Shown here piece by piece: positions 10,789 through 23,100 of a stretch of 64,000 bases of DNA. Location of the stretch: contig NC_085887.1 of NCBI RefSeq assembly GCF_035222375.1, positions 223,501 through 287,500 on the forward strand, in the 5' to 3' direction. Source of the DNA: Podospora pseudocomata (Eukaryota; Ascomycota; Sordariomycetes; Sordariales; Podosporaceae). How positions within the stretch are numbered: position 1 is the first letter of the stretch; each line of letters starts with the position of its first letter. The translations under genes and the position numbers were made by a program. The notes under the pieces are model-generated. The model searched no databases. It was not told the origin of the DNA and saw only the letters and a list, made by a program, of their open reading frames with translations.

Positions 10789-11845
10789 TCAAAAGATCTT
10801 GCTGAGCACTCTTTGCACATGCTCTGGCTGGTCCTCCTGCTTCGTCTTCTTTGCCAGCGGTACCTGTGCAAACGTCCTCCTCTTCTTTTGAGAAACCCCT
10901 TCTTGGACCGCACTGCCGCCTCCATATTCCTTCTTCTCGTCTTCTGTGGCCTTTTTCCGCTTGGCCGCAGCCTTTGCTTCCATGCCCTGCAACACCTTTG
11001 CCCTCTCCACGTTCCGCACAAACTCCTTGTTCTCCTTGGTGGACTTGCTGATTTCGGCGCGCATTCTGCTGGCTCGTTCGGCGTTCTCAGCGGCGATTTG
11101 CTCTGTGAGATGATGCCTGTTGGCTGTCAGTATGGAGTTCCAATATAAGCAGAGAGAGAGAGAGAGGGAGGGGGGTGGGGTCCCACCATTTGAAACCATT
11201 CAAATACTTCATGGCCCACACATCATCTCTGTACCAACTCGACTTCTTCCCACCAATTGTTTGCGCATTCAAGAGATCGACCACCTTTTTAGCATCCTTC
11301 TTTTTGATAAACTCGACCCATCCCTCGCCGTAGGACCGCTTCTTGTTACCTCCGGCGTGGACGCGGCGCGCGTGGACTGCTGGATCCTCGGGGGCGAGGA
11401 ATATCCTGTTGATTTGGCCGTATGGTTCGAGAAGTGATCGTAGCTTCTGGGGCTTCATGAATGGCGGTACGCGCGATAGGTAGATAACACCTGACTTTTT
11501 GATGGCAGCTTCGGAGACAACAAGGTTCTTCTTGAGCAGGGAATTCTTGACGCCGGGCAGTTCGACCTTTGTCTTCTTCGGTTTCTTTTCTTGGGAGTCT
11601 TTTCCTTCCTCTGCCTCGTCGCCGGACTCTTGGGGTTCTGCATCGAGCTTTGCGCCACCATCCTCGTCTTGGTCTTGGTATCGCTCGTCGTCGGTAATGT
11701 CTTCAGCCTCGCTATCCTCGTCGTTTACTCTTCTGCGCTTCGCGCTGGGGCCACCCTTTTGGAAATCATCTTCCGAGTCATAATCGCGGCCGACATCTTC
11801 GTCACTATCGCCGGCGTCGAGAAAAGCGTTTCTTTTGTCAGACAT
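10789..11845 (-). CDS. ESF2: 18S rRNA processing factor ESF2 (ABT1 family)
   Basis: Exons 11845-11187 and 11116-10789 with a 70-bp intron (GTGGGA..AACAG) give 328 residues. ESF2/ABT1 is a nucleolar RNA-binding protein of the early small-subunit processome; in yeast it stimulates the helicase Dbp8. The N-terminus is an acidic-basic disordered tail (DAGDSDEDVGRDYDSEDD, SAKRRR). The central RRM-like domain starts at GVIYLSRVPPFMKPQKLR and includes EGWVEFIKKKDAKKV and the family-typical WAMKYLNGFKW-HHLTEQIA, which is formed across the splice junction. The C-terminus is a Lys/Arg-rich helix (RASRMRAEISKSTKENK). The junction restores the expected sequence exactly, which supports the intron. It is divergent from the aldehyde dehydrogenase gene across a 612-bp shared promoter region. 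Confidence 0.93.
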
Positions 11846-12457
11846 TGTTGTGGGTGGCAGTCGGTGAACTTTTTGAGCTTTGGATCTGGGAAAACAGCTT
11901 TAGTTGGTTGTCGATTAAGTAGATTGGCTGAACCTTTAGTTGCTGTTCCAAAAATTTCTGGAGACTGCCATTGGCCTGTGCACTGCCAAGTTTCCAGCAT
12001 TGTAGCTCCTGAGACTCATGCTTAGATCAATCAGGCCAGATAGAGGCCTTGGAAATAGGTCAAGTCATCTTTACGGTATAGAAAGATCTAACAGAATAAT
12101 CCCAACTGTCCGTATACTTTCGCGATGTCTGGTAGTGGAAAGCGCCGCATACGCATCTGGGCAAGATACTTGATGGCAGACACAAGGGTGCATCCTTGGC
12201 TACCCACCGTTATCTTATCTCTTATCAGTGCCGCGGGAGCTTACTGGAAGCTGGATGTTGTTGGAGGGGCAGGGCAGAGGGGCAGAGGGGCAAACAACAG
12301 GCCGCCTTAAGCTTAGAAAGGGATGACGGCGCATCGCAGCTCCTCGCCAATGTGTCACCACTTGATATTCGAGCCCGGGTGATACCGCGCTCTTGTTTTC
12401 TACCCCTACACTTAACATCTTCAACCACTCACTCAGCCATCGTTACCTCCCGTCGCC
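11846..12457. other. Divergent promoter region between ESF2 and aldehyde dehydrogenase
   Basis: No supported gene. A short plus-strand frame (12125-12310, 61 codons) has a basic start and a hydrophobic stretch but no other support. A small G/A-rich direct repeat (GGGGCAGAGGGGCA) lies at about 12266-12292. Confidence 0.4.
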
Positions 12458-13981
12458 ATGTCTGTCGAGGTCATCACCACCATCTCCCCCACCACCGAGG
12501 AACCCATCCTCACGCGCAACGGCATCTCCACTGAGGAGCTCGAGCAGATTCCCGACATTGCCACCCAGGCGTTCAAGGCATGGCGCACAACGAAGCTGGC
12601 TGACCGCCAGATCATAATCAAGAAGGCCCTCAAGATCCTCGCCGACAGGCAGGATGAGCTTGCCAACGAGCTCACCGTCCAGATGGGACGTCCCATCGCC
12701 TACACGGCCAAGGAGGTAGCCACCGCCGTCAAGCGGTCCGAATATCTGCTCAAGATCAGCGACGACGTGCTCCAGGACACGCCGGGCGAGGAGGAGAAGG
12801 GTTTCAAGAGATTTATCCGCAAAGTACCTGTTGGCCCAGTGCTTATCATCTTTGCGTGGAATGTATGCGCCTATCTGCTCCTTGTAGACCACGAGACAAC
12901 GTACTAATCACAAACTTGAACACTGATAGTATCCGTATCTGATCCTCGTCAACGCCCTGATCCCCGCGCTGCTTGCCGGAAACTCGGTCATCCTCAAGCC
13001 GTCCCCCCAAACCCCGACCGTTGCGGAACAAGTGGGCAGGGCCTTCCAGGAAGCCGGCTTGCCCGATGGCGTCATCCAATATTTCCACTCAGGATCGCCC
13101 ACCATCATCGAGTCTATCGTTCGTAACCCCAAGATCGCGCTCGTCTGCTTTACTGGGTCGGTCGCCGGTGGTCTTGCTGTCCAGAGCGCCGCCTCGGACA
13201 GGGTGGTCAATGTTTGTCTGGAGCTTGGTGGAAAGGATCCGGCCTATGTCCGTGGTGATGTAGACATTGCTTGGGCTGCTGAAGAAATTGTGGACGGAGC
13301 CGTCTTCAACTCTGGTCAGAGCTGCTGCTCAATAGAGCGTGTGTATGTGGACGAGAAGATCCACGACCAGTTTGTTGAAGCCATTCAAAAAGTTCTGAAG
13401 GGCTACAAGCTGGGAGACCCCTTGGATAAGGCCACTCACCTGGGCCCTGTCGTTTCAAAAAGGTCAAAGGAGACCATCGAGGCCCACATTCAAGACGCGT
13501 TGGACAAGGGCGCCGAGAACCTCACACCCGATAACGAGACATTCAAGGACCTTCCTCCCAAGGGCAACTTTGTCGTGCCAACGCTCCTCACCAAGGTCGA
13601 TCACACAATGAAGGTCATGAAAGATGAGACTTTCGGGCCCGTGATCCCCGTTATGAAGGTAAAGAGCGACGAGGAAGCGGTGGAGCTAATGAACGACAGC
13701 GAGTTTGGTCTCACTGCCAGCATATGGACCAAGGACACAGATAAGGGATATGAGCTATGCGAGCAGGTTGAAGCGGGAACCGTTTTCGTCAACCGTTGTG
13801 ATTTCCCAAGCCCTGTAAGTCAGAATGCCCCGTGTGGTGCGAATGCCACTGACTGAGAGATATGCAGGACCTGGCCTGGACTGGATGGAAGAACTCCGGG
13901 AAGGGTCAAACATTGAGCAAATACGGTTTTGATCAATTCGTCAAGTTGAAGAGCTATCATTTGAAGGACTACCCCAAATAG
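12458..13981 (+). CDS. NAD(P)-dependent aldehyde dehydrogenase
   Basis: Three exons, 12458-12862, 12930-13814 and 13868-13981, with introns of 67 bp (branch site TACTAATCAC) and 53 bp, give 467 residues. Aldehyde dehydrogenases oxidise aldehydes to acids with NAD(P)+. The general-base glutamate is in LELGGKDPA (about E233) and the catalytic cysteine in FNSGQSCCS (about C267). The oxyanion/cofactor segment is PVGPVLIIFAWNYPYL, whose NYPYL part is made only by joining exons 1 and 2; ETFGPVIPV is also present. No targeting signal is evident, so it is probably cytosolic. It resembles the succinate-semialdehyde/lactaldehyde branch in length, but the substrate cannot be read from sequence. The C-terminus (SGKGQTLSKYGFDQFV) comes from exon 3; without it the frame would end in a short wrong tail. 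Confidence 0.93.
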
Positions 13982-14991
13982 AGGTTTGGGGGTGCCCTTG
14001 ATCTGCAGCAGGCAACCGGAACCAATCTAGGGAGGGCTTCAGCAAGGGCGTTGCTACGGCGCGTCCACGAGGCTTTCGGAGACATGAAAATTTGACATTA
14101 TTCAGCGGCAGGCAAAGCAAATCGATTTCCATTCATTTCTTCAAGGCTCTGCAAGAACAAACTGGCGGCTTGTCTCGGGGGACAATTTCCAACCTGTTGT
14201 CAGCATTCCATCACTGGGGAAAGGAGGTGCGGAAACGGCATGAGGCTTTCTCGCTTAAACCCCCCGTCTACATTCCAAGACAGTTTTCTTCTCCCTCTCT
14301 GCAGTTCTCTGCGAGGGGCCATCATGAGTCGTGACTCGTCCTGCATATCTCGCCACTGCCTGACGGGGCAGCTGGTTGCGAGACGTGCCTTTCAGGAACA
14401 CGTTCCAGCAGTTTGGAACAAGGTCGATCCGATGCGGCAGAAGCATCGTGTTCTTTTATAAGCCTGTCCCAGCTGTCTTCTGCTTCTTCTTGCTTCCCAG
14501 CCTCTTTTCTTTGACGAAGACGGCACAGGTTCGTTGTCTGGACGTTGCCACGGGCCTTGTCGGATTCTATACTTGCTCACCTACCAGTCCCCATGACACT
14601 CCTTTGTCTTTGTATTTCTTGATCTTTGTCTGCTCTAGACACCACACTCGCTTCTCACTGGCTTACCGAGGAACTGGTTCGGTTCCGCTTCACTTGTTCT
14701 CCCACGTCATTCGTTCGAATTCGCATCATACACGGCCTCGCTCTTGTTCTTAATACTTTCCGGATCCGTCAGGAACTTTTCGGCCCTACCTCTGTCCCCG
14801 TATTATTATTCTTCCAACCATCTAATCTGTCTCCTCGGAGACCTGTCGTCCGATTTTAACATCACAGACTTTTCTCCTCCAACACTCGAGTATACCTCAC
14901 ACGTTAATCTCTTTCGCCATTTTCACTTCAGCAATTCGTCTCGTTTATCTGTCTGATCCAAAAGCAATCGTTGGATATTTATCTCAGGAAA
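13982..14991. other. Intergenic region and long CT-rich leader
   Basis: No supported gene. From about 14450 the plus strand becomes strongly pyrimidine-rich (TTCTTCTTGCTTCCC, CTTTGTCTTTGTATTTC), typical of a transcribed 5' leader in Sordariomycetes, and may be the long untranslated region of the gene starting at 14992. Confidence 0.45.
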
Positions 14992-15938
14992 ATGTATCTC
15001 TATTCGGAAATGAAGAGGTTATACACCTCTTTTCAGGAGATGATCACTTCTCGGAAAGGGGCACTCAGGAGAAATGGTAGAGGGGGCTTAAAACGCCCGT
15101 TGGTGATTGTGAGTATCATTCGTCATCCACTCATCGCATCATTTACTAACAGAGGACACAGTCAGCACCATACAACTTTGAACAGATCCCAGTCACGCTA
15201 CCAGGTCTCACGCCAGAAGAGTATGCTCTCTCTTCATCAGTCCAATCTTTCGCTTCCATTGCTAACATCACTTTCAGAATTCTGGTCCTCCGTGAGAAGG
15301 CCGCAGCCACCAGACTAGGAATCCACGCCGACTCACCACCATCAATAGCGACCTACTCTGTGTCTGCTCCGAGTTCATCCTCCAACTCCAGCACTCCCAA
15401 CCCCAACGTCACAGGTGTCCTGCCACCGCCGCCTCCTCCCATCATCACCAACCTCCACACCTCGGGCCCTGGCCGTTCCTCCTCCAGGGCTGGGTCATCG
15501 ATGCGCAGCTCCTCCGCCCGCTCAGGCACCATCTCGCGTTCCGAATCGATGGCCAGAATTCCCCACCCTAGCAACCTCCGCCACTACGCCAGCTCAGAAG
15601 AGGTGAGGCCGATGCCGATGCCGATGCCGATTCCTTCCGGTGGTGGTCTCCCAGCGCAGAGCAATCACTCTCTCCTGTTGTTGGGTGATTTGGATGACGA
15701 TGTCGTCTCGCCTCTGGAACTTGACTCACATCCACGACCGGGTAGCAGAAGCAGGGGGCACGTCAACAACAATGTCGATCCTGTCGGCATGTTCCCGCTT
15801 GACCTGGACTTTGAGCACCTCGAGAGGGAGTTTGAGCTTGGCAGCCCGATCAGCCCGTTGAGTCCGCCGAGCAAGAAGAATACGCCAAGGGGGAGTCCGA
15901 AGGGGAGTGTGAGTGAGAGGGGGGCGATCAGGATCTAA
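14992..15938 (+). CDS. Hypothetical Ser/Pro-rich protein, three exons
   Basis: Exons 14992-15108, 15162-15220 and 15278-15938 with introns of 53 and 57 bp (branch sites ACTAAC and GCTAAC) give 278 residues. I do not recognise it. The conserved-looking part is short: after a basic N-terminus (RRNGRGGLKRP) comes APYNFEQIPVTLPGLTPEE-ILVLREKAAATRLGIHAD, then low-complexity Ser/Pro/Gly sequence with a (Met-Pro)4 run near residue 180, and a negatively charged segment with PLDLDFEHLEREFELGSP. The second intron is a multiple of three with no stop, so a retained intron would add 19 residues without breaking the frame. The start at 14992 is the first ATG in this frame; the earlier in-frame TTG is not used. 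It converges with ERG8. Confidence 0.72.
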
Positions 15939-16293
15939 CAGGGAGGGGAGGCAAAACAAATACAATGACGACAAAAATAATAATGCAGCAGGCATGGTTC
16001 AGTTTGTAGGATAAGGCTGTCTTTTTTGAACTTTTTGAAGCGAGCAAGCGGGTAAACAAAAGAATGGATGAACTAAAAATCAATGCGAGGGTGGAAAGGA
16101 AGGATAGCGAAGGAAATTAATAATTGTGGTTGTTTGTGCTCATGCTGGCATGGGCTTGGGCAACTACAGCAGACAAATGTCGAAACAGAATGGGAGCTTG
16201 ACAACCTTCCGTTGGCATATTCTCTTGATCTGATTTGCGTGTGATGATGATATTGAATCATCGGTTCTATATAAGCGCTCATCTGTTGCAACA
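15939..16293. other. Convergent 3' ends, no gene
   Basis: AT-rich segment between two converging genes; nothing else seen. Confidence 0.5.
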
Positions 16294-17691
16294 TCACAAC
16301 TCCTGCCACCTCCCCCCATCCCAGCTCTCCAACCTCGCCCCCTCCACCTCCCCCAACACATCCAACAACCTCGCCTTCACCCCTTCCCTCTGACTATACT
16401 CTCCCAAAAACCTTTCGACTCTCCCCAGCGTCCCCTCATCATCCCTAATCACCAACGCCGCAGCATCATACCCCCCCGCGCCAGGAACCACACTCCCCAC
16501 CACCCCTTCCAGCCCCTCCAGCTCGTCCAGCAACTTGGTCTGACTGTCCGGCTCGATCTCGGCCCCGCTCTCCACCCCCATCCTCTTCATCAACCTCCTC
16601 ACCTCCCCCATTGCCCTTTTTATCGCCTGCTCATCCCCGACTTTGAGCGCCCCAGCCAAAACCTTCACCTCCCCCTCCAACTCGGCAAACAACCCATCCG
16701 CCTCGGCCTTGTTCCCTTCCCTCCAAGCGTTGACCAGCTTCACCATGCTGACCGTTGCCGTCCCCCCCGTGACATCCACCATTCTGATCTTCAGCCCCTC
16801 GGCAAGATCAGTCTCCTCTTTGCTGATTTCTTGATCCCAGTCGGGGGAATTGACCGTCTCCACGACGGCTCTCCCGAACCCTCTCGTCCCTGGAGGTGGG
16901 AGGGCGGATAAGAGGGAGGGGGAAAACCGGCGGTAGACGCAGCTGCCGTAGACGGCGCTGGCGACGTCGAACCCGGAGCCGATTTTCCCCTGGGCGGCGC
17001 AGTGGGCTGCTTGGGAGAGGTTGTGAAGGGTGCGCCGGCCTGAGGGGGTGGAGAGGTCGAAAAGGGAACGGGGGAGGTAGTGGGAGAGCAAGCAGCCGGT
17101 TAGGGAGGTTACCAGGGCGGCGGAGGAGCCGAGGCCGGTTTTGTTGGCTTTGGAGATTGTTTGCCCGAGGTGGCGGAAGCGACGCTGGGGGGTGGAAGGG
17201 GAGGTGGTGGTGGTGGTGGAGTAATAGTCGTTGTCGGCGAGGATGGTGAATTTGGCGGGGTGGATGGAGGAGAGGGTTTGCTTGGCGGGGAGGGAGACGA
17301 TGTAGGAGAGGACGTAGTTGAGGGTTGTTTCGACGAAATGGTTGGGTTTGAAGGGTTTGGTGCCGCTGGGGGAGGTGTTAGTGATGAGGTGTGACAAAAA
17401 AAAGGGGGGGGGGAGAACACACGGGTCGAGCTGGGTGACTTTTACACCGCCGTGACCTTCCACAGGGGTGTAGCCGTACACCCAGGAGTCATCGTCAAAC
17501 TGCGGACTTTCGACGACAATCTCGGTGAGATGAACGCCCTGGGTGGGCTGGATGGGGTGAGAGACGACGTTGATGCGGGCGCTGAGGCCAAAGACGAGGC
17601 CGGAGTAGTCCCTGTCAAGGACAATGTAGCCGCCTGCGAGAAGAACCTTGCCGGGGGCGGAGACAACAGATGAGTTCTTGTGTTCGGGCAT
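16294..17691 (-). CDS. ERG8: Phosphomevalonate kinase (ERG8)
   Basis: Exons 17691-17423 and 17365-16294 with a 57-bp intron (GTGTGT..CCCAG, branch ACTAAC) give 446 residues. The enzyme phosphorylates mevalonate-5-phosphate to the diphosphate with ATP in the mevalonate/ergosterol pathway. It is a GHMP kinase: the N-terminus has SAPGKVLLAGGYIVLD, the ATP loop is TGLGSSAALVTSLTG, and the C-terminal motif is GAGGYDAAALVI. A family-typical Q-GKIGSGFDVASAVYGS segment follows the ATP loop. Splicing joins LDP to GTKPF, giving the family sequence before the helix PNHFVETTLNYVLSYI. The intron is a multiple of three and free of stops, so reading straight through gives a false 19-residue insertion (465 residues). 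Confidence 0.95.
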   Translation of the reverse strand: MPEHKNSSVVSAPGKVLLAGGYIVLDRDYSGLVFGLSARINVVSHPIQPTQGVHLTEIVVESPQFDDDSWVYGYTPVEGHGGVKVTQLDPCVLPPPFFLSHLITNTSPSGTKPFKPNHFVETTLNYVLSYIVSLPAKQTLSSIHPAKFTILADNDYYSTTTTTSPSTPQRRFRHLGQTISKANKTGLGSSAALVTSLTGCLLSHYLPRSLFDLSTPSGRRTLHNLSQAAHCAAQGKIGSGFDVASAVYGSCVYRRFSPSLLSALPPPGTRGFGRAVVETVNSPDWDQEISKEETDLAEGLKIRMVDVTGGTATVSMVKLVNAWREGNKAEADGLFAELEGEVKVLAGALKVGDEQAIKRAMGEVRRLMKRMGVESGAEIEPDSQTKLLDELEGLEGVVGSVVPGAGGYDAAALVIRDDEGTLGRVERFLGEYSQREGVKARLLDVLGEVEGARLESWDGGRWQEL

Positions 17692-20171
17692 TTTGAATGT
17701 GAGTGAGAGAGGAAGAATCTCACGATAGCTTCAAGTGTGAGTTTGTTGACGAGTGCAAGGGTGAGCTCTCATGGAGGTTGAATGAGAGCCCCTGAATGAT
17801 GGAGGGGTAGGTTCAGGCAGGGGCCCACTTATGCGAGCTGTTGTGGGGCACAACCCTGAGGTTTGACTTTTGTCTTTGTTTTGGAAAGAAATCGTGCGCT
17901 TTAACCCTGACTTCCAAGTTCGGCCTTGACGGCCACAAAGAACACAGAATTTGTCACCGACGGTGCCGCTTGATTACACAGACCTAATGATGTATTGGGG
18001 GAAACAAATCTCAAGGTGTTCATCTGAACCAGCTTCACGTTTCAACAGAGTACCCTCGCAACCCGACAGCCTGGGCACAAGTTTATGCCTTCCGCCTTGT
18101 GAAGTTCTCAAAAGTAAGAAGAAAAAAAAAAGCCAAAGCACGTAGTTCACGTAAGGTACCTTGGTCTATAAGAGACACGTCAAGTTTTCGAACATATTAT
18201 GCTTCTGAAAAACATGTTCAAGATGTCACTGGTAGGCATTTTGTCTGCAATGTGAGTTTCGACATGTTGTCATGTCTTGTCTTATACATCTCTTGTCCTA
18301 TACATCTCTTGTCCTATACATCTCTTGGCCACACGTTGAACAAGTTCTAAAAAACCAGAGCCCACAGTTTATCAAACATTTGAATAAGAGCTATGAGACT
18401 TCCAAACGTTGTGACTTGAACCCCATTTTGACTGAACATTATCCCCTTTAGCGAGCTTGAACCCTCAAGTAAGAAAGATAGCGGTGGCGATCATAGATGG
18501 CAGGTGCTGCAGTGTGATTCATGACTACCTACCTGGTAGATGCAATTGTGCACTATACATAATCAATTAGGAAATGCGATCCAGGATTGGCCGCGGCCCG
18601 TACTCGGTGGCCGAGGATGCTCGGTGATAAGGCAGGTCGGGAACAAGCCGGGACGGAGCTGCGGCGGGTCAAGGGCTCAGCAAACGGCGGGCCGGGCACT
18701 TTTGGCATGGCAGTCCAATCATTGGCTCTGGATTTGGTTGCTCTTCATGCACATGTGACTGTTTGCTGGCTTTCCTTGGATTCCCTGATATTATCAGATG
18801 CAACGCATCCTGTTTTCGATCGTCGATCAGAGATTGATTGAGCTATTCCAGCTGGATATCGTGCACTGCCATCTCACGCACTCGTATCCTCTTCGATGTG
18901 GCATACCCCGTTGAATGACTGCAATCGTGTCTCAACCGATGCCAAATGCTAGATAGAGACAGTTCGAACCGTAAAGAACGATTGATAACAGTGAAGAGTG
19001 GATTGCCAAAGCCGGAGCACCGTCAAAAGAAAGCACTGCTTTTTTGTGTGGACGCTAAAGTTTTCGAGAAATGTCTCAACCCATGTAACGGTAACGTTCA
19101 AAACGCCCAAAGTGGTCAAGTGCTGTTCCTGCAGCTGTCGGGGTTTGGAGCGGTGCGAGCTCCGAGGGCTCGGCACTGTTAGCGATTGGGCGGGACCACC
19201 GGTATTTGACTAACAGCTAAGATCTGAGATGAACCCCGGGTTATCTGGTCCGGGAAGTCTTCGTTGACGTGCTGGAGCAGAGTGTCCCCGCTCAACCCGC
19301 GTCCGAGCCTTCCGCCAAGCCACCGCCATTCGTCATCGGCCGCCCAGCAGCTCTGGGGGAGCATGGGGCAGTATGTCGGGACGTCCACTGACAGATGGCC
19401 GCCGACGATGATGGAAGACGGTGAGCAGAGAACAGCCCGGGCCATGCCAGAGGATAGGTAGAGGCAGCCATCCCATGTGATACTAGGGTTAAGGGTTATG
19501 GACCAAGGTGCGTTAGTGGTTGATGTGTTCTCTTCTGAAGTGTTCCATACGCCGCCTGAGGCAACGGTTATTACGTGGACGTCCACATCATGGATGCTAT
19601 GAAACAAGTGTCATGAATCGACGACGATGGGGGGCTGGGATTTTCCTCAAGAAACAAAATGGAGAAGAAGGGATATAATTGTCTGTATATCCGAGAATTA
19701 ATACACATATCTCCGTGTTTTGTGTCGTTGACTGATGAGCGAGGTTCGCTCTGACTAATCCCGCGCACCCATTCCGAATCCACCCGGCTAAGGACCCCGG
19801 TGACCTGGCACAGGCTTAGCTTTCGCTTCTCCAGCGCGGCGAGGGAAAAAAAATCACAGCTACCAGTGCTTTAAGACAATATTTGAGTTGCAGTCACTCA
19901 CTCCCTTCCACGCCTCAGCCCTTCGCCCTTTTGCCGTTTCTCGTCCATCCACCACCAACATTCTACCAATCACCCCCCAAGGTCAGCGCGTTTGTTTGAC
20001 GGCTTCACTGTCGTCAAATGAACCTGCAATTGCGCATAACCCCTTCACTCCTTGTAAGTCAATTGCTTGACCCCGCCATGCCTGACTTGGCTACCTTTGG
20101 TTGAAGCTATTCGCGTCTGACACCTTGTCTCCGTCTGGGAACAGAACCCCTCTCCGCCTGGTGTCTCTTAA
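17692..20171. other. 2.5-kb intergenic region with a short tandem repeat
   Basis: No gene is supported. A minus-strand frame at 19179-19607 (142 codons) has no domain I recognise. Three tandem copies of a 16-bp unit (CTTGTCCTATACATCT) lie at 18276-18323. The last 300 bases are the CT-rich upstream part of the PPR gene and contain a likely 5'UTR intron (GTAAGT at about 20053 to an AG near 20145). Confidence 0.45.
18276..18323 (+). repeat. 16-bp tandem repeat, three copies
   Basis: Unit CTTGTCCTATACATCT with one C/T difference in the first copy. No known function. Confidence 0.85.
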
Positions 20172-23100
20172 ATGCCCGCTTTCAGTTCGACTGTTTGGCA
20201 GAGCTTTATCCGGCAAGGATTTACCAAGTCCATCACCCAAGGTTACGCCCAGTCGGTCGTTGCTGCCACCCACCCTCATGTTCTAAACTCACAGAACCGC
20301 CCGTCCTTTGGGCGCCGCAACCATGCCCGTATCGGTCGCCGTCTTTCGACTCTTGGGCTCCAGTCTGCTTTCCACACCAGCAGCTCGACCGTCGCCGCTG
20401 GGCCTGTTGAGCCGCAACGTTTGGGCAAGGCTGTTAGCACCAATGGCGGCCTAGATGCTTACTTTGAGCAATTGCAAAAGACCCAGCAAGTTGCCGAGGA
20501 AGGGGCCGTGGAAGAGGTGGAATCCGACAAGGAGTGGACTCAATTCCAGTTTCAGCAGCGCATCGAGTGGAAGCCGACACCGGCTTCCATCCTTCTCGGT
20601 TCCGATGCCAGCAAAACCCTCGCCCTCGATGTCGACCCCGCCCAAGTCACCAAGCGCGATGCCTCCCCAGCCATCACCCCCGAGGCCGAGGCCGCCCTTG
20701 CCCACATCGATGCGCGTCTCGCCGAGGAGATTGAGGTTCGCAAGCAGCTGGATGCGTTGGAAGAGGAGGTGGAATCCCTCCGCGCCACGTCTCCAGCTCT
20801 GGCCGAAAAGCTCGAGGAAGAGATTAGGTCGCGAACCATCACTCCTGTTTCCCATATCCGAACTCCCGCCAGCCTCGTCCGCACGCCTCCCGTCGATCCC
20901 CAGTCCCAGTCCTACGCCGACCACCTCGTGAAACTCGCCGACGGCGGACGATATGTCGAGATTCCGGCAGTCTTCGAGGCCATGCTTGTCGCCGGCATCA
21001 AGCCCATTGCTGCCGCCTACAATGTCTTGCTTACTGCCGCTTTCCAGCTGGCACCAGACAAGTCCGAGGTGGTGAACAAGGCTCTGGATATTTACACGGA
21101 TATGCTTAGACGCAAGGTTGCCCTGGACAGCGAGACGTACAACATTCTTGTCAGCTTGCTGGCTTCTCGTTCGCTCGAGGTGTCTGCGCTGCAAGAGGCT
21201 CTTGAGGTGAAGCGGGTGCGGTTTGGTGGCATGGATGAGCCCGGCAAGTTCATGTTTGCCTCTCATGAGCTTGAGCTTGCCATCTTGAGGGAGGAGGAGC
21301 GTCTTGACCTTGCCATCAAGCTGTTCGAGAGCTCTGTCTCATCTAACAAGGCCGGTTACACCTCGGAGACCTACCACCAGATGATCTCAGCGTGTGCCAA
21401 GGCTGGTCGCGTGTCCAATATGCTCGAGATGTTTGAGCACATGGAGTGCAACCAAGCTGTCCCTTTTGCTGCCACTTTCCCTGCCATGATCACAGCTTTC
21501 GCCAAGTCCGGTGATTTGATCAGCGCCGTGGAATGCTACAACGAGTACCGCAACCTTGCCATCGCCAACGACAATGGCGAGCCGACGTTGCTGAAGCGCG
21601 CCGATGCTCAGGTGTACGCCTCTGTCATCAATGCCTACGTCATCTCCGACAAGCTTCCTGGTGCCGTGAAGTTCTACAAGAAGATCCTGCAGGAGTATGG
21701 TGTAACTGCTGCAGAGATCAAAGACGCTCTGCTTGCCGGTGGCTTTGTCAAGGGCTTCATCAAGCGTGGCGTCTACTCGGAAGCTCTTCAATGGGCTCAA
21801 AGCATCGAGAGCGAGATTAGAGGTCGGGCCATGAACGAAATTGCCACGGTTGCTGCCGACAATGGCGACAAGCTAACTGCGGTTGCCGCCTTTGCCAATG
21901 CCTCTCCTTCCTCCGAGATGGTTTCTTCCGCCATGGCCTTGCTTGCGATGAGCATCCGCGCCGGTGATCTCGGTGCGGCAGCTAGGTACTGGGATATCCT
22001 CTGCGGCTCTGGCTTCAAGTTCACCGTGTCCTTTGTTGAACCGGCAGCCATGTATGCCGTGGCCATGATTGGTTCCGGGCAGGTGATGGAGGGTTTGACT
22101 CAGTCTGAGTGGATGTTCCAGCGCATCCGCGAGACCGTTCCCGCTGCTCAGCTCGAAGGTGAGATTGAGGAAGCCACCGAGTTCATCTCTAGGTTCATGG
22201 CCGTTCGCGGCATTGTGGATCCTCGTGAAGCTTCTCCCGTCTCCTATGCCCCTTCCCAGTCTTTCGCCCCTTCGCCATTCCCATCGACTCCAGCTGTTGC
22301 TCACCATGAGGAATCCTTCGACCCCTATGCCCAGAACACCGACTTCAAGGGATCTTCATTGATTTCGGATGAGTTGGAGGGCGCCCACGGTCGCAAGGGT
22401 CCCAAGCTGAGTGATGCACTCAACCGTTTCCGCAACATCCGTCGTGCTGGTCGCCATCCTCGGTACATCACTTACGCCAAGCTCATCTCCGCCGCCTCCA
22501 GGGAGGGCAAGATCGATCTTTGCCACGAAATTCTCGCCATGGCCCGGACGGATGTGCCTCTGCTTCCTCAGTACCCAGTGGTCCGCTACGGTTGGTCGTC
22601 CATTCTGGACGCCATGGTTGGTGCCTGCTTGACTGTTGGTGACAGAGCTATGGCCGAGCAGTTCCACCAGGAGCTCCTCGCCATGGGTGCTGCCCCTTCG
22701 GCCAACACCTTTGGTCTCTACATCACCACCTTGAAGGAGTCCACCAAGACCTTCGACGAGGCCACCGAAGCTGTCCGTGTGTTCCACCGCGCCAAGGCCG
22801 AGGGAGTCGAGCCTACTTCATTCCTGTACAATGCCTTGATCGGGAAGCTGGGCAAGGCGCGTCGCATCGACGACTGTCTCTTTTACTTTGGCGAGATGCA
22901 GACGCTCGGTATCAAGCCCACATCTGTCACGTACGGCACCATTGTCAATGCTCTCTGCCGCGTCAGCGATGAGAAGTTTGCCGAGCAGCTGTTTGACGAG
23001 ATGGAGGCCATGCCCAACTACAAGGCTCGTCCGGCTCCCTATAACAGCATGATGCAATTCTTCCTCATGACCAAGAGAGACAAGTCCAAGGTTCTCGAGT